Of a stretch of DNA of 64,000 bases, positions 25,060 through 36,425 are shown in pieces. The DNA is taken from NCBI GenBank assembly GCA_016859345.1, contig CM029119.1, positions 409,501 to 473,500 of the forward strand. Reading direction: 5' to 3'. The position numbers were made by a program, and so were the translations under genes. This stretch comes from Istiophorus platypterus. Taxonomy: Eukaryota; Chordata; Actinopteri; Istiophoriformes; Istiophoridae. The first letter of the stretch is position 1. The number at the start of each line of letters is the position of its first letter. The notes under the pieces are model-generated. The model was not told where the DNA came from and did not search any database. It was given only the letters and a program-made list of their open reading frames with translations.

Positions 25060-25511
25060 TATCAACTTTCCAAAATTCCTCAGAAAGTAATATTGAACAG
25101 GGCTCCTCAAAAAGGGAGCTTCTTCCTCCTTAGCCCACCCCTCCTGCTGTATGCATGTGTATCTGTCCTTACCAAGAGTTTTACTCTACTAAGGTGTCAT
25201 GTTGCTCTTTAGCCCAGCCCAACCAGTTGCCACATTGCTAACCGGGATACTGGATGTCCCTGGCTTGAGTGATCTTGAAATCCTCTGAAAGGAAGCTGCA
25301 GCTTGGTTTTGTGCCCATAAAGGGGAAATGATGCTTAGGCTTCGTGGAAGGCCTAGCCATCTGGCCTAAGCCTAGCCAACTGGCTGATCTTCCTCTCAAA
25401 GCCTTCACCGATGGTGGTCAGGACTTCATAGAATAGCAGAGGCCAGAGTAGTCAGGCAGGATTCCATATCTGTAAATCCATGCCTTGAATTTACCCTGGA
25501 GCCCTGCCCTT

Positions 25512-27612
25512 TGTTGTGCCTCACTAACAGACTGTAAGACAAAGAAGGCCTACAGGCTCACCCAAACCTGGGATCCAGCTAAGGCCACGTGTAAATAACC
25601 AAGGGAGACAAAGAACTCAGCAGAGCATCCCCCCACCACGAGGTCCCAGTTGGATAACTGACCAAATGGACGACCCCCAACGGGCGCGGTGCCCTCCAAA
25701 CAGCGGGACCCATAAAATCTCCACGGCTCCCATTGGGCTAAATCCGTCAGAATCAACACCAATTAGTGACGTCACCTAAAGTTATATTAACACAGAAACT
25801 CCTGAAACTCATCCCTTCTGCGTTGGACCCTCACCAAGACCAGAGAACTCCTCGCCAATAGAAGTGGCATCAATAACCACACCCAAATCTAGACCTTGTC
25901 CCTCGTGGCGAACACTATTTGTAGTCAAAAGTTTCTGAGTTAATTAACTAACCGTGAGTCAGCGGAATTCCCCCGCTGTTCCAGACGCCCTCCGCTCTTC
26001 GCTGTGTGTCGCGCCAACACTGTTCAACTCGGTTCAGAGTCACAGACCGGCCTTCGTGCCCGGACGTCCGAGGAGGTGAAACCTGGTAGCTAACGTGTCC
26101 TACCCGTTTCACGAAGAAGACGAAAGGACACAGATCCTGCTTCTTCTGAGTCGACGAAAGAATTCCCCGCCGTGAGCCGGAATCAAGCCACCTCGTCGGA
26201 GACTAACCATCTCGTCGAGAAAATAAGTTAGCCGCCGAGAGCCGCTAACCAACGACTCTTCTCCTGCAAACGGATGCCGAGGACGAGCTCGCCGCACCGC
26301 TGGACTCGTCAAAGAGTAAGAGGCTTATAGCTCTGGGCAGACGATAGTAATGAAAGTGTAATAAGCTGTCGAATGTTTATGACTACATGGGTTGTGTTGT
26401 TATTTAAGTCATCTGTGAACATCATTGAATGAATTATAAGTTATCCGTCTGCAGCGGATAACTTCTGTCCTGCTCTGCATCACGATCGAGACCAGTACTT
26501 TCTGTGTCGGTTAAAACTCCAGACTTGCAACGCTCATCAACTGAGTTGAGTAAAGTCTGTGTGATACAGGAAATACTGTCTTTAAATCACGATCGTCAGA
26601 GCGTCTTTGGTTGAACTTGTCTGTTTCTTCTTCCACTAACGCACACGTTCCGATTCTAACGCCCGCGCACGGGAGAGTTCGAACCTGCCCCACTTAGTTT
26701 TCTTTGTTCAGTCTGGTGGTAACGGTGTAACGTCACTACATTCCACAGACTCCCTTCCGGCCGACCCTCGCGTGACGTGACTGTAACTAGACTCGTCCGC
26801 CACCTCAGTCCGCCTCCCTTCGGGAGCGCGCACACATAGACCCTCCTTCACGCGCCCTCACACACACTCACTTGTAAACACACACCACCACACAGATACT
26901 CACACACACTCACAAATATACACACACCACCACACAGATACTCCTGCACACTCACACACACCTACCTCAATACTTACACAATCTCACGATCGGTAGCTAG
27001 TAGTAAATAATAAGAGTGCACGATAAGATTTATTATTTGAAAGTGATGATAATTGAAGGTGATATTGCTGATGATAATAAATTCTGTTATTTCTAAAGGA
27101 GAAGTTTATTTGTGTTTCTGTTCACGTACTGTGATAACAAGCTGGTTGACAAAGTCAGTGCCGATCTCTTTGCCTCCTTATTCACTATAGAATTAAAAAT
27201 AATTCCCAATTATTGGCAATTCTGAGTGAACACCCTTTCTTGAGACTGAATCCAATATTTGGTTATTGGCCTGGGTTTGTCCCAGTGGTGCCCCGTTCTT
27301 GATGGTTTAAATTAATCGGATTCTGTTAAATTTAATAATTACTCGAGATTATCCTTGATAATCAGTAATTCTAGCTAATAGCCAAATCGTTGCTCCTGCA
27401 CTGCACAACGGATGGTGCCTAATGGTGCCTAATGTGCCTAATGAGGTTGCATCCGAATTTCAGCTATTAGTCCGGGTTTTCCCGGTGGTGCCCTGTATTA
27501 GTAATCCTGATTAAGCCAGTCCATCCAAATCTTTACAATTATTAATGATTGTTTTAATAATCACTAATTATTGCCAATAACCAAGTCCTGTATTAGGCTC
27601 CGAAGCACAACA
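25512..27612 (-). mobile_element. 2.1-kb solo LTR-like element (copy A) with 8-bp inverted ends
   Basis: On the minus strand it begins TGTTGTGC at 27612 and ends GCACAACA at 25512, so both strands start TGTTGTGC. Flanks are CCTT (25508-25511) and CCTG (27613-27616), a 4-bp target duplication with one change. Removing the element and one 4-mer joins the host LINE as codons T-V-D-R-A-G-L-Q-G-K-F in frame. The orientation name follows copies B and C. It is long for an LTR and has a CpG-rich central part (about 25970-26830), a CA-rich tandem tract at 26860-26970, and paired short hairpins near its start. TG...CA ends and 4-bp duplication fit a gammaretrovirus-like LTR or a Ginger-like DNA element. 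No internal genes remain, so the class is unresolved. Confidence 0.75.
26860..26970. repeat. CA-rich tandem tract inside copy A
   Basis: The phrase 'cacacaccaccacacagata' followed by 'ctc' occurs twice about 50 bases apart, embedded in CACA-rich sequence. Copy C carries the same kind of tract (51560-51640, GT-rich in its orientation) in a shorter form, so the tract length differs between copies. Confidence 0.7.
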
Positions 27613-27751
27613 CCTGTCTACTGTGGTGAGCCAGGTGTTGAGGTCGTTGTTGGCTGCTTGCCATGTTTCTGTGTCCCTTAGCTCAATGAAGAATTTCTTG
27701 CCCAGGCTCTTCGCTGGCTTCTGGGTGATTGATGGAATTTGGTAATCTCCT

Positions 27752-28202
27752 AGTAACAATTCAATTCAATCAAATTCTTTTGTATTCATATAGTCCTATG
27801 TCATAACAGAGGTTATTTCAGGGCACTTTTCATATAGCGCAGGTCTAGAATTTAATCTTTATTGTTATTATGTATAGTGGCCCAACATTTCTCCCATAAG
27901 CAAGTACTTGGCAACAGCGGCAATGAAAACCTCCCTTTTAACAGTTAGAAACACTAAACAAATCCTGGCTCTCGGTGGGTGGCCTTCTTCCTTAACTGGC
28001 TGGGTTTAGAGTGAAAGAGAGAGAGAGAGAGAGATAAAGGGGGGGCATGAGGGAGGAGAGAGAGCATAGCACAATACCGGTACCATGTAAAGATGTACAA
28101 TAATATTGGGACTAAAAACAACACTAATAGTTATACTAATGGGGCTAATTATATCACCAATAGGATTAATAAATTAGTAGCAGTAGTAATCAAAAGTAAC
28201 AA
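27752..28202 (-). mobile_element. L2-type LINE 3' end (copy J, 27760-28194) with 8-bp target duplication
   Basis: The insert is flanked by AGTAACAA at 27752-27759 and at 28195-28202. On the minus strand it consists only of L2 3' UTR: 'attagtcccaatattattg', a pyrimidine/GA tract (GA array at 28016-28034 on the plus strand), 'cctgaaataacctctgttat' and the 'ttgaattgaattg' tail. Removing it and one AGTAACAA leaves the host LINE reading V-T-A-K-V-C-L-L-L-G-D-Y-Q-I-P in frame, which fixes it as younger than the R2/R4-type LINE. Confidence 0.9.
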
Positions 28203-28205
28203 GCA

Positions 28206-29035
28206 GACCTTGGCTGTCACTCTCCCTTTCCTGAGGTCCAGTGACCTGGATCTTGTGGGCTTTGAAGCTGACTATTTCCCATGACATGAGCCTCTCAAGC
28301 CCTTGTAGAAGCCACCTGCACTCAGACACTGATGTGGTTGTGACTGTCAGGTTATCAATGAATGCCTGACTGGGTGACCTCTGCAATCCACTTCTGCATA
28401 CTTCATAATCATGTTCCTTGCCAGTGCAAAAGGGGAACTGAGATTGTGCAGTCAGTGATGATGTCCCTCTCCAAACTATGATATGTCGATGTCGCTATTC
28501 CTGAAGACACCCTCAGACTGAAGTTGTTGTAATAGTCAAGAATGAGGCTTTGGATCTTCTCGGGGACGTGGTAAATGGACAGCGCTCTCTCCACCAGCTT
28601 GTGCCAAATAGGGCTGTTGGCATTGGCAAGGTCCAGTCACAGCAATGCCAAGTCCCCCCTGCTTCCTCATGCCTCTCTGATCAGCTGGGTTATGACTCCA
28701 ATGTGTTCTATACAGCCTGACATATCTGGAACTCCCTCCTTCTGCACTGAAGTGTCTATATAGGAGTTTTTCAAGAGGAAATCCCATGAGGCAATTGCGA
28801 CTATCTTGAAGAAGATCTGGCATTCCACACTGAGGGGTAAGATGGTTCTTAATTGCTCAATGTTAATAGCATTCTCCTACTTAGGAATCAAAACACCCTC
28901 TGCATATCTTCACTGCTGCGGTACTCTTCCACTTCTCCAGACCACTCTAAGGGGACCAGATCAGATGGCCATTTGCTTTGCATTACTGCTTGCACTGATA
29001 TGTATGGGAAAAAACTAACTGCAACACTCATCTAA
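28206..29035 (-). pseudogene. R2/R4-type reverse transcriptase palm, inactivated
   Basis: The frame carrying 'IYHVPEKIQSLILDYYNNF' and the one carrying 'AFIDNLTVTTTSVSECRW' correspond to successive RT palm blocks. The second Asp of the expected (F/Y)xDD box is Asn, and motif A around 28610-28650 is frame-shifted. So this copy could not be an active polymerase even if transcribed. Confidence 0.7.
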
Positions 29036-29040
29036 TCCAA

Positions 29041-29429
29041 CATAAAATGCTGCAAGGAGTCTGATTGCTTATATTAGGGGACCCTACGAAGGGCCCCTAC
29101 TTGAATAACTTGAGCTGGAAGTGAGACTTTACTGCAAACACTTAACAGAAATATGCAAAGTTTTCTGCTTCAAAGGTTAAATGTACTGTTAAACAGCCAG
29201 TTCAGAGATTGCTAATGAGCTGAAATGAGTTAAACCTGGTGACTGAGGCCATGTTGAAATCTTCAAAAGAGGCTGGAGAGAGCCACTAGGTCAAAACCTC
29301 TGAAGGTGATACAAGCCACACCAACCACTGTCAAAATTGAAGGTAAGACTGAACCACTGCAGTGCAGTAGAAAAGACAGAAACCAAAAACAAAAGCTTTA
29401 GCTGAAATCAGAGAGGATATAAGAGATGC
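29041..29429. other. Unassigned DNA between LINE and envelope-like remnant
   Basis: No recognisable frame or element end. It may be the leading part of the retroviral remnant that follows, but I cannot show it. Confidence 0.35.
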
Positions 29430-29875
29430 TGAACTACTGGAGTCTGAGGGGCAAGTGATACAGCCCTGCAGGAAGAAGAGCAACTCTTGGATAGGGTAAG
29501 CAATACTGCCTGCTCAAGGAAAGAAGGAGGTCCCCAAGGAAGCAGCCAGACAAGTGACCAGAGACTCGCAAGACCCTGTGGAAGGGCCCTGAGGAACTAG
29601 GAGACTTGAAAGAGAGACTGAGGAGCAGGAGGAGAAGGTGGAGAGGATTGTGTGCTATATCATTTTTTAGTGTTGGTAGGAGTAGCAATAGCTTGCCTTT
29701 TAGGGATAATGGTTTTGCAGACACAGAAGAGAACAGGGACAGGAATGTACCACACTCAGAGACTTCAAACACATATTCCAGCTCACACACCAGATCAACT
29801 CCCAACTCAAACGACAGATAGAAACTCTGACACAAACACAGAAGAAACCCCATCTCGTAACCTCAGGAATCATTG
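29430..29875 (+). pseudogene. Possible 5' part of a retroviral envelope remnant
   Basis: Frames at 29606-29821 and 29652-29942 encode an Arg-rich stretch then a strongly hydrophobic segment (FLVLVGVAIACLLGIMVL) followed by a Thr/Gln-rich tail. An N-terminal basic-then-hydrophobic pattern suits a leader/transmembrane segment of an old env, and the clearer env-like remnant lies just beyond the inserted L2 copy. There is no intact frame, and the link to the downstream part is inference only. Confidence 0.3.
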
Positions 29876-30766
29876 CTGCAAACACCTCAGAATGCAGGCC
29901 TACCTGTGGTTCTTAGAGTCTCCACAAGTAGAATGTGAGTGAGAGCCTTCAGTTATCAGGCTCCTCTCTTGTGGAACTTTCTTCCAGTTTGGGTCTGGGA
30001 GGCAAACACCCTCTCCACATTTAAGAACAGTCTTAAAACCTTCCTTTTTTATATAGCTTATGGTTAGGATAGGCTCAGGCTCTGTTTGAGTGATCCCCTT
30101 GCTATGCTGCTACAGGCCTAGACTGCTGGGAAACTTCCCATAATGCAGCAAACTCGTCTTTCCTCTGCCTCCTCCTCCTCTCTCCCTGTGCACATTAATA
30201 TCTCAAAGTGCTCATTACTAACCGTTCTTCTCTCTCCTGTAGTTTTGTGCCTTCTCTACTCTCTTCTCCTCCTCTGATTTTCTGCAGGTTTTTCTGCCTC
30301 TGATACTACAGAGTCTGGATCCATAACTGCAGACAACACACTGCCCCATGAGCGTGATCAACACCCACTGCTTTAATTATTATATTTACTACTGTTATGA
30401 TTGGGTTTAGTCCTATTAGTAATATTATTAACCCCATTAGTATAATTATTACCTTTGCTATTAGTCCCATTTTTGTCCTATGCTCTCTCTCCATCCTCCT
30501 GCACCCTTTCTCTCTCTCTCTCTCTCTTATTCACTTTCAATCCAACTGGGCAAGGCAGACCATGACCCAGGATCTATACATTTCTATCTGTTAAAAAGAG
30601 TTTTTTGTTGCCGCTGTCACCAAGTGCTTACCCAATGGGAAAATGTTGGGTCTCTGTAAATAATAACTATAAAGATTCTGGTCTAGACCTGCTCCATATG
30701 AAAAGTGCCCTGAGACAACCTCTGTTATGATATGGTGCTATATGAATAAAACTGAATTGAATTGAA
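29876..30766 (+). mobile_element. L2-type LINE 3' end (copy G)
   Basis: Starts near 'cagaatgcaggcctacctg' (end of the RT frame: 'FSYQAPLLWN'-like sequence), then the 3' UTR with the TC tract at 30507-30528, 'ccaagtgcttacccaatggg', 'gtctagacctgctccatatg' and 'aaaagtgccctgagac', and the 'aactgaattgaattgaa' tail ending about 30766. Same order of blocks as copies E, F and H. It is 5' truncated and non-coding. Confidence 0.85.
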
Positions 30767-30769
30767 GGG

Positions 30770-32420
30770 AGGAACGTGTTAATGAGCAAAAACTGCCTCA
30801 CAAGTCCCAATGGAACCAATATAAATGTTCAGCCACTACACAAGAAATATGTCACTGAAGGATTAGTGGTCACCAAGATTGCACGTCAAAAGAGAATGTG
30901 CACATAAATCTTAACAGATAAAATTATAACAAAGAAAATAGCCTGAACCCTGATAGAAATGGTATGCAGGAAGCAAAGACCAAAGAGAAGTTTTCAGGGA
31001 AAAGGAAATAATTAGGTTGTATTTCTCAGCCAGACAGTAAGAGAAAAAGCATTCGTGCATAGCTTGTCACAATAGGAGACACATTCCCCAAGTACGGCCT
31101 CCTCTCAACTGAATTCAACGAAGTGTGTCACTCAGTGTGTTTTTTGGATAGCAGCAGGGAAAGAGAATTTGTCTAATAAGAAAAAAGTCTGCACTAAGAG
31201 GTTAAATGAATCATTGGAGGAAGACAAGTCTAGCCTGCCACCAGCAGTACAGTTATTAGCAGGACAGTATATCCAATTTTTGTGACCCTAGGGAAGGAAT
31301 TAGAGAAGGTATTAAGTAAAACACGAACACAGGATCTACTCCAGTCTCAGTGGAAAGAATACCCCTGGTCAAATAGAACCTACAGTGTATGCACTATGTC
31401 ATCATTGGCTAAGATTCAGTGTCTGCAAGTAGTAAGTGGTATCTATGGAATTATTATAGGAAAAAGAGAGAGTGGAGGAGGATAACAGATGGACCACAAT
31501 TGCATAAGTATTCTCACTAGAAAACAAACAAAAACATAACCCATGACCATATTTTTAATCTCACAGTAGGAACAAAAACTTGGCAGACTCATTTTGGCTA
31601 TGTGAACATGACAAGAGGGTATGGACAGTGTTGTTAGCTAGTTGGTCAGGAATATGTACTCGTGTTATGCTAACTGGACCAGTAAAAGTGTATGGTCTTC
31701 CAGCAAAGGATAGAATAAGGACTACGAGCAGAAGTGCATTTATAACACAGTGGTCAGAAGAAGAGAAAATATATATAACAGCAGATCACACTTTGTATGA
31801 TGTACTAACAGAGCACATGGCAACAAGTGAAGACTGGATCATTTCAAGGTTTGCAGGTTGAATTCCAATGTGTGGACAAATAGTTATTGATCGGTATCTA
31901 GCAAAAGCCAGCAGATGGGTAAAGTATTTGTGGTACAACCAAAGTAGGTTTTTTCATTGGCCCATAGACGCGCTGGATATAGTGAGAGAATAATTACATT
32001 CTACCTCAGTGATGGTTCGGCAAAATAGGCTCGCTATAGATATCATATTGGCTGAAGATCAATGTGATACAATAGGAGCCATGATCCTAAGGCACACAAA
32101 CAGCCTTATTGTTCAATTAACATAAGCAAAATGCCAAAGAAAAAAGAGACAAGAAGTATAACAAAAAACTAATATCTATGTTAAAGTCTTTACCCTATGG
32201 ACCTATTGTGTTGCATCAGTCCCAGACATGGCTGAGGCTGACAAGAGACTCAGTGCAACCAGATAATTACCCAGTACTCCCACCAGCAGAGAGATACAAA
32301 TAGCACACATCGAGTGCAGAGAGTGGCATACCACAACATACACTTTGCCTAGAGGGCTAAGATGTAAATCGAGTAATGTACATCTCAACTATGATTATGA
32401 TTTGATTGATCATTCAGGCA
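30770..32420 (+). pseudogene. Decayed endogenous-retrovirus envelope-like region
   Basis: Several plus-strand frames separated by stops and shifts. One (31580-31861) shows a Trp-x-Cys pair at about 31595-31603 and a Trp-x-Gly-x-Cys group at about 31643-31657. Further on, 'NRLAIDIILAE' (32024-32056) resembles the heptad/immunosuppressive-like part of a retroviral transmembrane subunit as I remember it from fish endogenous retroviruses. An upstream frame (31282-31485) is open but unassigned. It is clearly non-functional: stops occur between 31861 and 32024. No LTR or gag/pol could be tied to it. Confidence 0.5.
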
Positions 32421-34984
32421 GCTTCTGTATGCTCCTCTACACAGCAGGAATAAATGGGGTAATCACAATAGAACTAGGGGGTCTCTGGGGTCACATCGGG
32501 TAGGTCCATTGTGAGGACTTGAAAGGAAACACATAATAAGAGATCTCCAGTTCTGTGATGTGGTTCCTGAGCCCCCCAAGGATGCCTGTGGAAAGTAGGT
32601 TCTCCAATCCATGGGCAGCTTGGACTTTAAGGATTGAACAGAGGTTTCTGGAGAGTGCATTAAGCACCTGCCTGCAGCTGGACTCTGCCAGGGAGGGGAT
32701 GTGTATTTTTATCTATATCTCAATGTTTACGGAAAAAATGTGACACTGGGGGGCATTTAAACTCAAACGCACTGGAGGATGAGGAGAGGAGAAGCTGTGC
32801 TTTGATGATGATGGCACTTGTGGGCTGGTCCTCATACCTATCATTGAAAAAATGTGCAGGGGCTAGCTCTGGGTGTATAACTGAGGATGAATGTTCCTTT
32901 GACAGACAGTATGGATGCTATGAGTCAGTGCTGCCGGTAAAACCAGTTAACAGTCAACTAATATCCAAGAGGTTGAGGGTAGCTGGCTCATACAGTGTGG
33001 GTGTTGTGTTTTAAACAGCTGCAGCTTGTTCAGTAGAGTCAGAGACAGACTGAATTTCATCAGGAACCTTGCTCTTTGAGAGAAGCTAGTGGGTGGCTCC
33101 TAAAAGAGCCATTGTGACTATAGAGGTTGGCTCTTTGACATGAATATTCCCCAGATTCTCACCACACACAACCCCGCAAGAAGTTATTACCTCCCGCTTT
33201 GCTTCCTCTGTGGATCCTGAGGGTGGTGTGAGCAGGAATAGGCCATGGAACTGTTCTTGCAGGCCCATTAGGTGCTGGCTGCCCTACTGGGAGTGCTTGC
33301 TGAAGAGGCATTAGTGGAGTATCTTGCCAGTTGAGAGGGACTAGGAGCACTTCTCTGGCTGAATACAGGCCACATGCTGTTTTTTTTTCCCCTGGTCAGG
33401 CATCCAATCACTTTTTTTGCACTAGGTTATCCCAGGATAACAAAGTATTGGGTGCTCTGATATACTGTGCCACAAAGCCTGGGGGTTAGAATGGAGAAGG
33501 GAAGGAAGAGGGAACACACCTTGAGAACCACTCCAGAAAAGAAGATGTGTGCATGCATACACATTTGTCACAAATCTTAGAAAGGGACAGAGGAGGAGAT
33601 GAGGTTTTTCTGATGTTTTTGATTTTTTTCATACCCTCTATTCTGGGTTGTTAAGAGTGTGACACAGTAATGAGGGAACACAGGGAGAACATAATTTGTT
33701 ACATATTATCTGGTACAGTACAAAACAAAGAAAACAAATGCAGATGATAACAAACATTCTTCACTTATACGTTTTCATTTAAAAAAAAAAAAAAAAAACA
33801 GAATATTGTGTGCTATAGTGCACTACATTTGCTCACATTCATGTAAATTTATCAACTATATAGTGCCAAAATTCCAAAATTGAACAAATAGTTTTCAATT
33901 TTGAACAACTAGTGTTCAATTTTGCATTTTACAACTGAACACTAATTATATTTAATATCTAAATAGTTTCTGCAGTAATCCAAAATGCAATATGCCACGG
34001 TTTATCGATACAAAAATAACTGTTATGCGACTCTACAGCTGTTTGTGATGATGCAAAAATAACACTGTTATTTAGTCAGTGAGTTTGAACTGAACAGAAA
34101 TCATCCACTCTATTTATCCAAAGTGGAGCCAAAAAGAGAATTAATGAGGCTAACTGTTGTAAATGCTCTGCTTGGACTGCTTGGGTCTCTGGTGCAATTA
34201 TCAAATGGATTTTTCAGTTTCAAACCAAAGTGAAAAGAATTGTTAAGTGTCCTCCTTAGGAAAATGTGATACAAAAAGGCTGGTTCCACATTTCAACAAG
34301 ACCCAATTTTTATTTAGCCATTTTAGCAATTGCATGTTATTAAAGGAGAAAGTGGAGGCTACATGTGTACTACATAGTTATAGCAGAGATCCAATGTGGG
34401 CTATAATTATATCAATTAAGTAAACAAAACAGTAGGTGAAGGGTAGTGGTGAAGGGTAGTAGGTTTCAAATAGGGCAGTAGTTTTCTCTCTCTCTCTTGC
34501 TCTGAAGAAGGTTAAACAAGAATAACATGACTGCTTCCTGGTTACAACTCTTCACTTTTCAGACTGCTTATCAATGATGGATTATCACTGTTATGATACA
34601 GTTATCAAAGGCAAACTCCATTATCATAGTCAAACACAGCGTGTCTTCTGTGGCGCTGCCACTGTGGGTTGGACTCCTGCCATGCAAGCCACAGCATTGC
34701 AGCAAAGTAGCTGTAGGTGATTTGGCCAAAGTGTTACAGTTCAGCGGAAATATGACACTAATGATATCAATTACAATATCTTCACTAATCTACTAATACA
34801 CACAAATCCAACCTCAAAAACCAAACACCGCATCCTGTATTGTGTTAACATGCAAATGAAGCATTTATGATGTACAATGAGATGAAGATAGTGGAAAAAA
34901 ACAACAACACTGTTTTAAAGTTTCCATTTTAAAAGCTGCTATAAGTACCATAACAACATGGCAACTTTAATTTGCTTTAATTTG
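32421..34984. other. Unassigned DNA
   Basis: 32430-33400 is less AT-rich but no frame resembles a known family. An A run lies at 33781-33798. Around 33873-33935 'caaaattgaac' and 'gttcaattttg' alternate, giving small foldbacks. No gene supported. Confidence 0.4.
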
Positions 34985-36425
34985 TCCTCAAACACAGGAA
35001 CCTTAGAAACAGCCATAAAACCGGATATGTACTTAGACATTTTCTCTCCTAAATACTTTCGCCAACTAACTTCAATGTTCTCTTCATCTAAGCCATCAAC
35101 CTGTCTCTTAGACCCCTAATGAGACTGCTCAAGGAAGTTCTACCCTTAGTTAGCACTCCTCTGTTAGACATAATCAATCCATCCTTTTTATCAAGCTATG
35201 TACCAGGGTCCTTTAAAATAGCTGTAATTACTACTCTTCTTAAAAACCCATATCTAACCTTCCCTTTCTCTCTAAGATCCTTGAGAAAGTTGTCACAAAC
35301 CAATTATGCAACTTTTTACATTATAGTAGTTTATTTGTGCATTTTCAGTCAGGAGTTGGAGTGCATTGAAGTGCATTCAACTCAAATAAAACTGAAATTA
35401 TTGTGCTTGGCCCACAACACCTCAGACAAATATTATCTAATGATATACTTTAGATAGCATTGTTCCCGCCTCTAGCACCACCGCTAGGAATCTTGGAGTT
35501 GTCTTCATTTAGAACATGTCCTTTAACTCCCACATAAAACAAACTTCAAGGACTGCCTTTTTTCACCTAAGTAATATTGCAAAAATCAGGTACATCCTTT
35601 CTCAAAAAGAGAATCATTGCAACTCTGTGTTATCAGACTCTCCCAATAAAATGTTAAATACTCTCCAGCTGATTCAGAATGCTGTTGCGAGAGTATTGAC
35701 AAGAACCAGAAATAGAAATCATATCTCTCTTGTGTTAGCTTCTCTGCATTGGCTCCCTGTGAAATCCAGAATACAATTTAAAATCCTAAATTCCTCCTCC
35801 TCCAATTTAAGATTCTCCTCCTCGCCTAAAATCCCTTAATGGCCAGGCACCATCCTATCTTAAAGAGCTAATAGTACCTTACTACCCCAGGAAACACTTG
35901 GTTCCCAGAATGCAGGTCTACTTGTGGTTCCTTGAGTCTCCACAAACAGAATGGGAGGCAGAGCCTTGACTTATCAGGCTCCTCTGCTGTGGAACCATCT
36001 TCCAGTTTGGGTCCGTGAGGCAGACACCCTCTCCATGTTTAATAGTCTGCTTAAATCCTTCCTCTTTGAAATAGCTTATGGTTAGAACTGGCTCAGCATT
36101 AGCTCGAGCCCTCTCCCACTATGCTGCTACAGGCTTAGACTGCTGGGGGATTTCCCATGATGCACTGACCCCCCCTTTCCTCCGCCTCCTCCTCTCTCTC
36201 TGTGCGAATTAACATCTCAAAAATGCTTGTTACTAACTGTCCACCCTCTCTCCCCAGGTTCTGTGCTTTCTTGTCTCTCTCCTCTCTCCTCCTGTAGCCT
36301 CCTGCAGGTTTTTTGCCTGCGAGGCTCCTGAGTCTGGATCCATGGTTTAAATCCACTTACTGCCGGTCGAGGCAGACGGTTGCCCACCATGAGCCAGGAT
36401 CTATTTAAGGCACTTTTTTTTATTT
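34985..36425 (+). mobile_element. L2-type LINE, internally deleted (copy F)
   Basis: Begins in the linker before RT ('ggaaccttagaaacagccat', 'ctaagccatcaacctgtctc') and passes 'gacccctaatgagactgctc' and 'tcctttaaaatagctgtaat'. After 'ttcagtcaggagttgg' it jumps near 35370 straight to 'aactcaaataaaactgaaat', deleting the whole catalytic palm. It then keeps the C-terminal frame ('LQLIQNAVARVLTRTRN', 'LASLHWLPVKSRI' at 35516-35839) and part of the 3' UTR, and stops at about 36425 without the usual tail. Confidence 0.85.

Larger units (their letters stand above)
25060..29040 (-). mobile_element. R2/R4-type LINE, RT region, split by two later insertions
   Basis: Reading on the minus strand from 29040 downwards: 'SVECQIFFKIV' type block, 'QKGGVPDMSGC' region, 'LSIYHVPEKIQSLILDYYNN' with 'FSLRVSSG', then FIDNLTVTTTSV with RT motif C at 28351-28362 (the catalytic pair now D-N), 'CRWLLQGLERLMSW', then an L2 insertion, 'IPSITQKPAKSLGK', 'LNTWLTTVD', then a 2.1-kb LTR-like insertion, then 'GLQGKFKAWIYRYGILP' and a decayed tail to about 25060. 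Multiple stops and frameshifts. It is the same general family as 21553-22650 but on the other strand, and the two cover different domains. Confidence 0.8.

Noticed and set aside
25550..25762. 70-82 codon frame shared by copies A and B (also 49465-49713)
   Set aside because: Non-ATG opening, and it runs beyond the shared repeat boundary in copy B; no domain recognised.
26109..26312. 66-67 codon frame shared between LTR-like copies A and B (also 48937-49137)
   Set aside because: Opens at TTG rather than ATG in both, and similarity is no higher than the surrounding nucleotide identity of the repeat, so conservation of the frame follows from shared descent.
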